DNA of 64,000 nucleotides, from contig NZ_JADBED010000001.1 of NCBI RefSeq assembly GCF_014873955.1, positions 1,426,001 through 1,490,000 of the forward strand. Direction: 5' to 3'. Below the pieces are notes generated by a model. The model made no database searches, had not been told where the DNA came from, and saw nothing but the letters and a program-made list of their open reading frames with translations. A program made the position numbers and the translations under genes. Shown here piece by piece: positions 57,071-64,000 of the stretch (within the stretch, counting starts at the first letter, position 1; every line of letters starts with the position of its first letter). This DNA is from Nesterenkonia lutea. GTDB lineage: Bacteria > Actinomycetota > Actinomycetes > Actinomycetales > Micrococcaceae.

Positions 57071-58297
57071 TCAGGATCTGGGACGGTCCTGCTCCCCCGG
57101 GCTGGACGGTTCAGCGGCCTGATCCGCCTGCTCGCCGCCGGTCTCACCGGCGGTCTCTGCCGCGGCGGTGCCCCGGTCTGGGGACTCGTCGGGATCCGGT
57201 TCGACGGCTTCGGCGGAGTCCTGGGCAGACTCTCGGTCCGCAGCGGCCTGCGAGTCCTGGGCTGACGGCGGGTCCTGGTCAGACTGCGGATCCAGGGGTG
57301 CGTCGACGACGCCGGCCCCGTGATCCTCTGCGCCTCGCGGGCCCTGGCCGGGGCGGTAGATCTCCAGCTCCTCAGCCAGCGCCACCTCGGTGCGGGGGCG
57401 ACGGGTCCACAGCCAGATGAGCATGGCCAGCGCGATGAGGAACAGCAGCACCGACATCCACATGTTCAGCCGCCATTCGACGCCGAAGATGTCGATCCAC
57501 TGGGTGGACTTGGTCATCTCGTCCACGCGCAGCGACTCCACCCAGAAGCGGCCCAGCGAGTAGTAGGCGACGTAGGTCCAGGCGAGCAGTCCCTGCTTGA
57601 CCGCGAACCGGCGGTAGAGGGCGAGGAGCAGGAAGAAGCCGATCAGGTTCCAGATGCTCTCGTAGAGGAAGGTCGGGTGGAAGAGGGTGTCCTCTCCCGC
57701 GCCCAGCGGCGGGGCCTGGTGGCGCTGCGAGGTGTCGATCTGCAGTCCCCAGGGGAGATTGGTGGGGCCGCCGTAGAGCTCCTGGTTGAACCAGTTGCCC
57801 CAGCGGCCGATGGCCTGGGCGAGCAGCACGCCCGGGACCAGCGCGTCGGCGAAGGCTCCGAACTTCATGCCGTAGCGGCGGCAGGCGAACCAGACGCCCA
57901 CGCTGCCCAGGGCCACTGCGCCCACGATGCCGAGGCCTCCCAGCCAGACCTGTGGGATCAGGGAGAGGTCCCCGTCCTCGCCGAAATAGGCGTCCGGGGA
58001 GGTGACCACGTGGTAGAGCCGACCGCCCACGATCCCGAGCAGGACCGCCCAGATCAGCGCGTCGAAGACGTTCTCGGGCTGGCCTCCGCGGGACTTCCAG
58101 AGCCGGCTGGCCACGAAGTACGCGACGAGGATTCCCAAGCCGATCGCCAGCCCGTAGAACCCGATCCGCAGCGGACCGACGAGATCGATCCCGTCGGTGG
58201 GAGGCGACGGGAAGGCGGCACTGATCTGGGCCCCCGCTGACGCGGCGGTTTCAGTGACGGTCTGCAGCGCGCTGACCGGACTGGGGGTGTGAGACAC
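57071..58297 (-). CDS. lgt: Prolipoprotein diacylglyceryl transferase
   Basis: This 408-residue membrane enzyme attaches diacylglycerol to the lipobox cysteine of lipoproteins such as the DUF3515 protein here. Transmembrane helices include IGFYGLAIGLGILVAYFVAS. The signature is GRLYHVVTSPDAY and IGRWGNWFNQELYGGPTNLPWG. The last about 115 residues form an acidic Ser/Gln/Asp/Glu tail not needed in other Lgt proteins. GTG 58297 follows AGAGGA. It lies 80 bases after trpA, the M. tuberculosis order. Confidence 0.95.
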   Translation of the reverse strand: MSHTPSPVSALQTVTETAASAGAQISAAFPSPPTDGIDLVGPLRIGFYGLAIGLGILVAYFVASRLWKSRGGQPENVFDALIWAVLLGIVGGRLYHVVTSPDAYFGEDGDLSLIPQVWLGGLGIVGAVALGSVGVWFACRRYGMKFGAFADALVPGVLLAQAIGRWGNWFNQELYGGPTNLPWGLQIDTSQRHQAPPLGAGEDTLFHPTFLYESIWNLIGFFLLLALYRRFAVKQGLLAWTYVAYYSLGRFWVESLRVDEMTKSTQWIDIFGVEWRLNMWMSVLLFLIALAMLIWLWTRRPRTEVALAEELEIYRPGQGPRGAEDHGAGVVDAPLDPQSDQDPPSAQDSQAAADRESAQDSAEAVEPDPDESPDRGTAAAETAGETGGEQADQAAEPSSPGEQDRPRS

Positions 58298-58377
58298 GGT
58301 GTCCTCTCGCAATGATGGTTCGCCGGCGCTGCGCCGGAGCGCAGAGCAGGCTGGTTCGTGATCCGGTGCAGTCTATG

Positions 58378-59199
58378 TCATCGGGCCGCGCGGGCCCCGG
58401 TGAGCTCCGCGGTCAGTGCGGCCACAGCCTCGGGTCCCCCGTCGCGCAGCGCGGCGACCAGCGCAGTGCCGACGATGACGCCGTCGGCGTAGCGTCCGAT
58501 CTCCTGGACATGGGCACGCGTGGAGACTCCCAGGCCCACACAGACACGCTCGGCGCCGACGCCCTTGGCGGCGGCGACCACGCGCTCAGCGGCATCGGAC
58601 ACCTGGTCCCGAGCACCGGTCACGCCCATGACCGAGACCCCGTACACGAAGCCTCGTGAGGCTGCCACGATCTTCGCGACTCGCTCCGGCGAGGAGGTGG
58701 GAGCGGTGAGGAAGACCCGGTCCAGTCCGTGCCGGTCGGTGGCCTCGATCCATTCACGGGCCTCGTCCGGGATGAGGTCCGGGGTGATCGCCCCGGCGCC
58801 TCCTGCGGCGGCCAGGCGGCCGGCGAACTCCTCGGCACCCATCCGGTCGATCAGGTTGTAGTAGGTCATCACCAGCACGGCGGCGTCGGTGGCCTTGACC
58901 ACGGCCTCGACGATCTCGAAGACCTCCGGCAGGCGGAACCCGCGGGCGAGCACCTCGGTGGTGGCCTGCTGGATCACCGGGCCGTCCATCACCGGATCCG
59001 AATAGGGGACCCCGATCTCGATCACGTCAGCACCGTTGCGGGCCAGCTCGATCGCGGCCGCGATGGAGGTCTCCTTGTCCGGGTAGCCGGCCGGCAGGTA
59101 CCCCACGAAGGCGGCCCGGCCCTGGGCGCGTGCGGCCTCGATGGCACCGGCGGTCTTGGAGGTGGTGGCCTGGTCCTGAGGGCGTGCTGCTTCGCTCAT
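58378..59199 (-). CDS. trpA: Tryptophan synthase alpha subunit
   Basis: This 273-residue subunit cleaves indole-3-glycerol phosphate to indole. The catalytic glutamate lies in [20 protein letters not shown] together with the catalytic Asp (YSDP). LLIPDLxx-type segment reads [13 protein letters not shown] 59199 overlaps the trpB stop by four bases (ATGA), so it is coupled to its partner. An upstream frame to 59490 is a shadow of trpB and is rejected. Length is typical. Confidence 0.97.
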   Translation of the reverse strand: MSEAARPQDQATTSKTAGAIEAARAQGRAAFVGYLPAGYPDKETSIAAAIELARNGADVIEIGVPYSDPVMDGPVIQQATTEVLARGFRLPEVFEIVEAVVKATDAAVLVMTYYNLIDRMGAEEFAGRLAAAGGAGAITPDLIPDEAREWIEATDRHGLDRVFLTAPTSSPERVAKIVAASRGFVYGVSVMGVTGARDQVSDAAERVVAAAKGVGAERVCVGLGVSTRAHVQEIGRYADGVIVGTALVAALRDGGPEAVAALTAELTGARAAR

Positions 59200-60515
59200 G
59201 CCTGGACTCCCGTCTCGGGTGCCGGAGACGGGCTGCTCTGCCCGGTCTTCTCGGCGGTCTCCGTCTCTGCCGCCGGGTCGTTGCTCTGGCCCGGGAGCAG
59301 CCTGAACCACTCGGCCGCGGTCTCCACGTCCTTGTCCCCGCGTCCGGAGAGGTTGATCATGATGATCCTGCCCTCGCCTTCCTCGCCCCAGCTGCGCGAG
59401 AGCCGTGCGGCCCCCGCCAGCGCGTGGGCGGATTCGATCGCGGGGATGATGCCTTCGGTGCGGCACAGCGACTCGAAGGAGGACATGCACTCAGCATCGG
59501 TCACCGGCTCGTAGGTGGCGCGCCCGGACTCCGCGAGATAGGCGTGCTCGGGTCCCACGGAGGGATAGTCCAGGCCCGCGGAGATCGAATGTGAATCCAC
59601 GGTCTGTCCGTCCTCGTCCTGCATCAGGAAGGAACGTGCCCCGTGCAGCACGCCGGAGCGGCCCAGGGTGATCGCGGCGGCGTGCCGCCCCGTCTCGAGT
59701 CCGTCGCCGCCGGCCTCGAAGCCGTAGAGCGCCACCTCGGGATCATCGAGGAAGCCGTGGAACAGGCCCATCGCGTTGGAGCCTCCGCCCACGCAGGCGG
59801 CGACCACATCGGGCAGCCGTCCCTCCATGGAGAGGATCTGCTCCCGCGCCTCCTCGCCGATGATCTGGTGGAACCAGCGGACCATCTCGGGAAAGGGATG
59901 GGGGCCGGCCACGGTGCCGAGCAGGTAGTGGGTGTTCTCCACGGAGGCGACCCAGTCGCGCAGGGCCTCGTTGATGGCGTCCTTCAGCGTCTGGGCGCCG
60001 TGGTCCACGGGCACGACCTCGGCGCCGAGCAGGCGCATCCGAGCGACGTTGAGCGCCTGCCGCTTCGTGTCGGCGGAGCCCATGTACACCACGCACTCCA
60101 TGCCCATCAGGGCGGCCGCGGTGGCGGTGGCGACTCCGTGCTGGCCGGCTCCGGTCTCCGCGATCAGCCGGGTCTTGCCCATGCGCTGGGCGAGCAGGGC
60201 CTGGCCGAGCACGTTGTTGATCTTGTGCGAGCCGGTGTGGTTCAGGTCCTCGCGCTTGAGGAAGATCCGGGCGCGTCCAGCCTCGGCGGCGAAGCGCGAG
60301 ACCTCGGTCAGCAGCGAGGGGCGGCCGGTGTAGTCACGGCACAGGCGCTGGAACTCGGCGATGAACTCCGGGTCCGCCTTGGCCTCGCGGAAGGTCCGTT
60401 CCACCTCATCGAGGGCGGCGACCAGGGATTCCGGCATCCAGCGGCCGCCGAAGCTCCCGAAATAGGGACCCTCGTGGTCGCGGTACTTCTGTGTCTCCTC
60501 AGCGGGAGCGCTCAT
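59196..60515 (-). CDS. trpB: Tryptophan synthase beta subunit
   Basis: This 439-residue PLP enzyme joins indole and serine. The cofactor lysine is in [33 protein letters not shown] is the phosphate site and [20 protein letters not shown] a substrate loop. The last about 40 residues beyond the core form an acidic/Thr-rich tail ([20 protein letters not shown]). ATG 60515 lies nine bases after the trpC stop. It is the conventional TrpB1 type. Confidence 0.97.
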   Translation of the reverse strand: MSAPAEETQKYRDHEGPYFGSFGGRWMPESLVAALDEVERTFREAKADPEFIAEFQRLCRDYTGRPSLLTEVSRFAAEAGRARIFLKREDLNHTGSHKINNVLGQALLAQRMGKTRLIAETGAGQHGVATATAAALMGMECVVYMGSADTKRQALNVARMRLLGAEVVPVDHGAQTLKDAINEALRDWVASVENTHYLLGTVAGPHPFPEMVRWFHQIIGEEAREQILSMEGRLPDVVAACVGGGSNAMGLFHGFLDDPEVALYGFEAGGDGLETGRHAAAITLGRSGVLHGARSFLMQDEDGQTVDSHSISAGLDYPSVGPEHAYLAESGRATYEPVTDAECMSSFESLCRTEGIIPAIESAHALAGAARLSRSWGEEGEGRIIMINLSGRGDKDVETAAEWFRLLPGQSNDPAAETETAEKTGQSSPSPAPETGVQA

Positions 60516-60524
60516 GGTCTCTCC

Positions 60525-61337
60525 TCAGTGTTCTTGGACAAGACTCGCGGTGCGGAAGCGACGCAGGGCCTCGGCGGGTTCGCCGTCCCTGACCAGCGCC
60601 TCGCCGACCAGCACGGCGTCGGCACCTTCGGCGGCGTAGTCAGCGACCACTGCCGGTCCGGTGACGCCTGACTCGGCGACCCTGACGACGTCGTCGGGAA
60701 GGTGACGCGCCATCGTGGAGTAGTGCGCGACATCGACCTCGAGGGTCTTGAGATTGCGGACGTTGACGCCGACGATCTTCGCGCCGACGGCCGCCGCCCG
60801 GGCGATCTCCTCCTCAGTATGCGCCTCCACCAGCGCCTCCATCCCCAGCTCGTGGGTCAGCGTGAGGAAACTCTGCAGCTGGGCGTCATCCAGCGCGGCG
60901 ACGATCAGGAGCACCAGATCAGCCCCATGCGCCCGGGCCTCGTAGAACTGGTACTCGTCCACCATGAAGTCCTTGCGCAGCACCGGGATCTCCACGGCCG
61001 CACGCACCGCGTCGAGGTCGGCGAGGCTCCCGTTGAAGCGCCTGCCCTCGGTGAGCACGCTGATCACGGACGCTCCCCCGGACTGGTAGGCCCGGGCCAG
61101 ACTGCCCGGATCGGGGATCTCTGCCAGCTCACCCTTCGAGGGCGAGGAGCGTTTGACCTCGGCGATGATGCGGACGCCCTGCGGGTCGGCGCGGCCCGCG
61201 CTCAGGGCTGCGTGCGCGTCCAGAGCGGGCGCGGACGCCGCGGCTCGGGCGCGGATCTCCTCCAGGCCGACGGCGATCCTGCGCTGCTCGAGGTCTTCGC
61301 GGACTCCGTGGATGATTGAATCGAGGACGCTCACCAT
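60525..61337 (-). CDS. trpC: Indole-3-glycerol-phosphate synthase
   Basis: This 270-residue beta-alpha barrel converts CdRP to indole-3-glycerol phosphate. The family segment [12 protein letters not shown] holds the catalytic lysine; [28 protein letters not shown] and [13 protein letters not shown] [11 protein letters not shown] are at the active site. It begins immediately after the stop of the HGxxPAAW gene (no spacer). It lies upstream of trpB with nine bases between. Confidence 0.97.
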   Translation of the reverse strand: MVSVLDSIIHGVREDLEQRRIAVGLEEIRARAAASAPALDAHAALSAGRADPQGVRIIAEVKRSSPSKGELAEIPDPGSLARAYQSGGASVISVLTEGRRFNGSLADLDAVRAAVEIPVLRKDFMVDEYQFYEARAHGADLVLLIVAALDDAQLQSFLTLTHELGMEALVEAHTEEEIARAAAVGAKIVGVNVRNLKTLEVDVAHYSTMARHLPDDVVRVAESGVTGPAVVADYAAEGADAVLVGEALVRDGEPAEALRRFRTASLVQEH

Positions 61338-61742
61338 TCAGTGTGCGGCGGATTCGGTGCGCCGCGACTGGCTGCCGCGCCGGCCGGTGTCCGTGCTGTC
61401 GCCGCGGCTGTTGTCCATGCTGGCGGGTCCCTGGTGGTCTCGGGCGCTCTCATGCTGGCTGAGCACCTTGTTCGCGTCCATCTCGACTCCGTAGCCCTTG
61501 GCCTTCAGCACCACACCCAGGATGATGGCCACCGGGAGGAACACGGCGGCGATCCAGACCAGGACCCAGACCTGGGTGACCATGCCGATGCCTGCGAGGA
61601 TCGCACCGACCATGATGGTGATGCTGAGCGCCCATGCTGCGGGAGTGGATCCGTGCCCGATGTGGTCATAGTGGATGAATTCGTCATCCACCTTCTCGCC
61701 GGGTGCCGGCTCGGTGTCGCGCAAAGCTGAGGTGGTGCTCAT
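61338..61742 (-). CDS. HGxxPAAW family membrane protein
   Basis: This 134-residue protein has the diagnostic HGSTPAAW motif near 30-37, two transmembrane helices (about 37-57, 62-82) and a Ser/Arg/Gln-rich tail. The family is conserved in the trp cluster of Micrococcales, always beside trpC; its function is unknown. It may be a small membrane partner of the Trp-associated protein encoded upstream. The start ATG 61742 is separated from the upstream gene by a hairpin. Confidence 0.85.
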   Translation of the reverse strand: MSTTSALRDTEPAPGEKVDDEFIHYDHIGHGSTPAAWALSITIMVGAILAGIGMVTQVWVLVWIAAVFLPVAIILGVVLKAKGYGVEMDANKVLSQHESARDHQGPASMDNSRGDSTDTGRRGSQSRRTESAAH

Positions 61743-61785
61743 GCTGGTCCTCTCTGGAACGTGCTGCGGTGCTCATTGACTCTGC

Positions 61786-61880
61786 TGACCATTCTGCCAT
61801 GTATGGTCAGGCGCTGCGGTCGGTGACGTCCGGCGACGACCTCGCACGACATGCGCGCAGGCCCGCGCGCATGTCGTGCG
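61786..61880. promoter_or_regulatory. Hairpin and inverted repeat inside the trp cluster
   Basis: A perfect 15-bp stem (61845-61859 with 61866-61880) lies after the Trp-associated membrane protein gene, with no U-run. Just downstream is TGACCAT (61786-61792) with ATGGTCA (61803-61809), an inverted repeat with a 10-base spacer, 44 bases before the HGxxPAAW ATG. Together they suggest a terminator followed by an internal promoter/operator. Confidence 0.55.
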
Positions 61881-61928
61881 CAGGATGGTGCCGGCCCGGA
61901 GGCGCGCAGCGTGCGTCCCTCCGGGTGC

Positions 61929-62678
61929 TCAGCGGTTCGGGTCGGTGGGATCAGTGCCCTCGGAGAGGCCATCCCAGAGGTCGAACTCGTCGGGATCCGG
62001 CCTCCCGGCGCTGCGGTCGGAGCCCTGCGGACCGTCCCCGCTCGTGGAGGCCGGCCCGGGTCCGGTCCGGGGGGCCTGGCCGCCGGAGGCCCGCCCCTGC
62101 GGATCCTCCGAGTCTGTGGAGACCTGGTACTTCCGGGCCCGCCTGTCGGGCCAGCGGTGGGAGACCAGCAGCAGGGCCAGCGCGGCGATCAGCAGCAGCA
62201 GCGCGCCGAGGAGTCCCATCCAGACCGCCGCGGAGAGCTCATACTGCTGAGCCTGGGCGGTGGTCCCGGTGATCTCTCCCAGCGCGGCGGCGGCGGCGGA
62301 TGCCGGGTCTGCGAGCACTGCCCGGATGGCCAGCAGCGCGATGATCGAGGCGCCGAAGAGCACCGAGCCGATGAGCACCCGGCCGAGCAGCTTCGCGATG
62401 GTGACGGCCAGGCCGGCGGCGAGGCCGACCAGACCCATCGCCGTGACGGTCTCGACCAGCTCGGCGCCGGAGATCTCCACCTCCTGCACCGCGGAGGTGG
62501 AGCCGAGACCGGAGGCGCTCACCCAGGGCAGCGTGGAGGAGATCAGCAGAAGCGCGCCGCCGATGAGGCTCATCCACACCACAGTGCGTCGGGTCAGCGC
62601 CCTGCGGATCCGGGTGGACCATGCTGAGGAGCCGCGGCCCTCGTCCGACGTGGCCTCGTGCGGGGTGGTCTCACTCAT
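61929..62678 (-). CDS. Trp biosynthesis-associated membrane protein
   Basis: This 249-residue protein is of the Trp_oprn_chp (TIGR02234) family, found only in actinobacterial trp clusters. Four transmembrane helices are seen (about 33-50, 76-97, 107-122, 150-170), with the conserved LPWVSASG loop after the first. The C-terminal about 70 residues are acidic and hydrophilic. Function is unknown; a role in tryptophan-related transport or membrane support is proposed only from context. ATG 62678 overlaps the trpE stop by four bases. Confidence 0.9.
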   Translation of the reverse strand: MSETTPHEATSDEGRGSSAWSTRIRRALTRRTVVWMSLIGGALLLISSTLPWVSASGLGSTSAVQEVEISGAELVETVTAMGLVGLAAGLAVTIAKLLGRVLIGSVLFGASIIALLAIRAVLADPASAAAAALGEITGTTAQAQQYELSAAVWMGLLGALLLLIAALALLLVSHRWPDRRARKYQVSTDSEDPQGRASGGQAPRTGPGPASTSGDGPQGSDRSAGRPDPDEFDLWDGLSEGTDPTDPNR

Positions 62679-64000
62679 GTGTGCTCCAGTCGGTCGGCCG
62701 CCAGCACCGCGCGCAGCGGCGCCGCAGCCTTGTTGACGGTCTCTTGGCGCTCGGCGTCGTCCTCGGAGTCCGCCACGATCCCGCCGCCGGCCTGGACGAA
62801 CGCGCGTCCGTCCTTGAGCAGCGCTGAACGGATGGCGATGGCTGCGTCCATGCGACCGGAGAGGTCGAAGTACCCCACCACTCCCCCGTAGATGCCGCGT
62901 CGTGTCGGCTCCCACTCGTCCAGCAGCTGCAGCGCCCTGGGCTTGGGCGCCCCGGAGAGCGTACCGGCCGGGAAGGTCGCCGCCAGCACGTCATAGGCGC
63001 TGTATTCGCTGGCGAGCTCTCCCTGGACGTGACTGGTCAGGTGCATCACATGGCTGAAGCGTTCAACGGCCATGAAACGGGTGACCTGGACAGATCCGGG
63101 CACGCAGACCTTGGCCAGGTCATTGCGCGCGAGGTCCACCAGCATGATGTGCTCAGCGCGCTCCTTCTGGTCCGCCAGCAGGTCCTCAGCGAGCTCGGCG
63201 TCTTCACGGGGGGTCTCCCCGCGCGGTCGGGTGCCGGCGATGGGGTGGGTGACCACAGTGGTGTCCTCCACCGTGACCAGCGCCTCCGGGGAAGCGCCGA
63301 CCAGCTGGTACGGCTCCCCGGTGGGCGTCTCGAAGTGCATCAGATACATGTAGGGGCTCGGATTGAGCAGCCGCAGCATCCGGTAGACCGCCAGCGCGTC
63401 CACGTCGGTCTCGACCTCGAAGCGTCGGGAGACCACGATCTGGAACACTTCTCCGTCCACTATGGCCTGTTTGGCCCTGGACAGGGTGGCCAGATACTCG
63501 TTCTGGTCCCAGGCGTGGACCACACGGTCCTGCAGGTCGCGCTCCACCGCCGCGCCCCAGTCGGGCTGCGCGGTGGAGACCACGGGCGCCGCCGGCTCGG
63601 CGAGCTTCGCGGCCATCGCATGCAGCCGGTCCACAGCATCGGCGTAAGCCCGCTCGGCTCCGGTGTCGAGACCGTCGAAGTTGATGGCGTTGGCCACCAG
63701 GGTCACGGTGCCGTCCCGGTTGTCGTGGACCGCCAGGTCAGAGACGAGGTTCATGGCCATCTCGGGCACATGGAGATCGTCCACCGGCGGGTGGGGCAGC
63801 TTCTCCCAGTGGCGGATGACGTCCCAGCCCGCATAGCCGACCAGTCCCGAGGTCAGATGCGGCAGCTCGTCGATGAAGGGACGGCCGCGGGTGGAGCGGC
63901 CGGGCTCCCGGGCGGTGCCGGCGAGGAACTCGAGTGTGTCGCGCAGCACCTGCGCGGTGGTGCCGTGCAGCGGGGTGCCGTTGGGCGGGGTGCCCATCCA
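62675..64000 (-). CDS. trpE: Anthranilate synthase component I, C-terminal part
   Basis: The visible C-terminal 441 residues belong to TrpE, which makes anthranilate from chorismate and ammonia (from TrpG). The chorismate-binding motifs are AGTRPRGETPREDAELAEDLL, ERAEHIMLVDLARNDLAKV, the catalytic region FPAGTLSGAPKPRALQLLDE and the end GGGIVADSEDDAERQET. The frame is open past position 64000, so the N-terminus and any feedback-binding region or trp leader are outside the window. It heads the visible trp cluster. Confidence 0.95.
   Translation of the reverse strand, partial: WMGTPPNGTPLHGTTAQVLRDTLEFLAGTAREPGRSTRGRPFIDELPHLTSGLVGYAGWDVIRHWEKLPHPPVDDLHVPEMAMNLVSDLAVHDNRDGTVTLVANAINFDGLDTGAERAYADAVDRLHAMAAKLAEPAAPVVSTAQPDWGAAVERDLQDRVVHAWDQNEYLATLSRAKQAIVDGEVFQIVVSRRFEVETDVDALAVYRMLRLLNPSPYMYLMHFETPTGEPYQLVGASPEALVTVEDTTVVTHPIAGTRPRGETPREDAELAEDLLADQKERAEHIMLVDLARNDLAKVCVPGSVQVTRFMAVERFSHVMHLTSHVQGELASEYSAYDVLAATFPAGTLSGAPKPRALQLLDEWEPTRRGIYGGVVGYFDLSGRMDAAIAIRSALLKDGRAFVQAGGGIVADSEDDAERQETVNKAAAPLRAVLAADRLEHT

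Noticed and set aside
56851..57147. A 98-residue minus-strand frame upstream of gltB as a gene
   Set aside because: It is Arg/Pro-rich, has no ribosome-binding site and overlaps the 3' end of lgt. No homology or motif is apparent.

Overview
The window is a stretch of high-GC actinobacterial chromosome made almost entirely of housekeeping and biosynthetic genes, nearly all transcribed from the minus strand. Gene content and order (mutM-rnc-rpmF-DUF177, recG-rsmD-coaD, ddl-gpsA-plsC-murA-leuDC-IclR, gltX-FAH-ilvE-leuB-serA-ilvCNB, trp-lgt-pyk-ANTAR regulator) match the Actinobacteria. Acidic proteins and the HGxxPAAW protein in the trp cluster suggest Micrococcales, probably Micrococcaceae (a Nesterenkonia- or Arthrobacter-like organism). 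That genus-level guess is inference. I see no phage, insertion sequence, CRISPR array or toxin module.

Layout, left to right. Positions 1-1912: the 5' part of polA and a divergent hotdog thioesterase. 2016-9918: a glycopolymer region with a GT4 glycosyltransferase, tRNA-Gly, a 1054-residue two-module glycosyltransferase, and a minus-strand operon of an LCP ligase and two glycosyltransferases. 9983-14221: mutM, rnc, rpmF, DUF177, galU and coaD. 14397-16672: a two-gene plus-strand cassette (aminotransferase and spermidine-synthase-like protein) that splits coaD from rsmD. 16602-26508: rsmD, recG, a short FakA-like protein, a second LCP protein, a DUF3515 lipoprotein, ddl, gpsA, plsC and murA. 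26652-29842: leuCD with a divergent IclR regulator. 29906-33611: ugd, thiL, a DUF421 protein, and tRNA-Glu, tRNA-Glu and tRNA-Gln. 33739-47546: gltX, FAH hydrolase, ilvE, leuB, metG, serA, ilvC, ilvN, ilvB and ilvD. 47678-50566: a CHY zinc-finger protein, a PdtaR-like ANTAR regulator, tRNA-Leu and pyk. 50659-56755: gltD and gltB. 57071-64000: lgt and the trp cluster, ending inside trpE.

These genes combine into three themes. Branched-chain amino acid synthesis is nearly complete here (ilvBNC, ilvD, ilvE, leuB, leuCD). GltBD glutamate synthase supplies the amino donor. Two control devices are visible: an ilvB leader peptide (MRQLLAVVPVAAAGGSVK) with a terminator, and a palindrome between leuC and its IclR regulator. 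The second theme is the cell envelope: galU and ugd make UDP-glucose and UDP-glucuronate, and four glycosyltransferases, two LCP ligases, murA, ddl, lgt and plsC complete it, which would suit a uronate-containing wall polymer. The third theme is tryptophan synthesis.

The most notable features are the ilvB attenuator, start codons spaced as if leaderless, unrelated short tandem duplications at gene boundaries, and a roughly 46 kb block lying between polA and the pdtaR-like gene, which are close together in Mycobacterium tuberculosis. I found no convincing undescribed multi-gene system; the envelope glycosyltransferase region is the least explained part.
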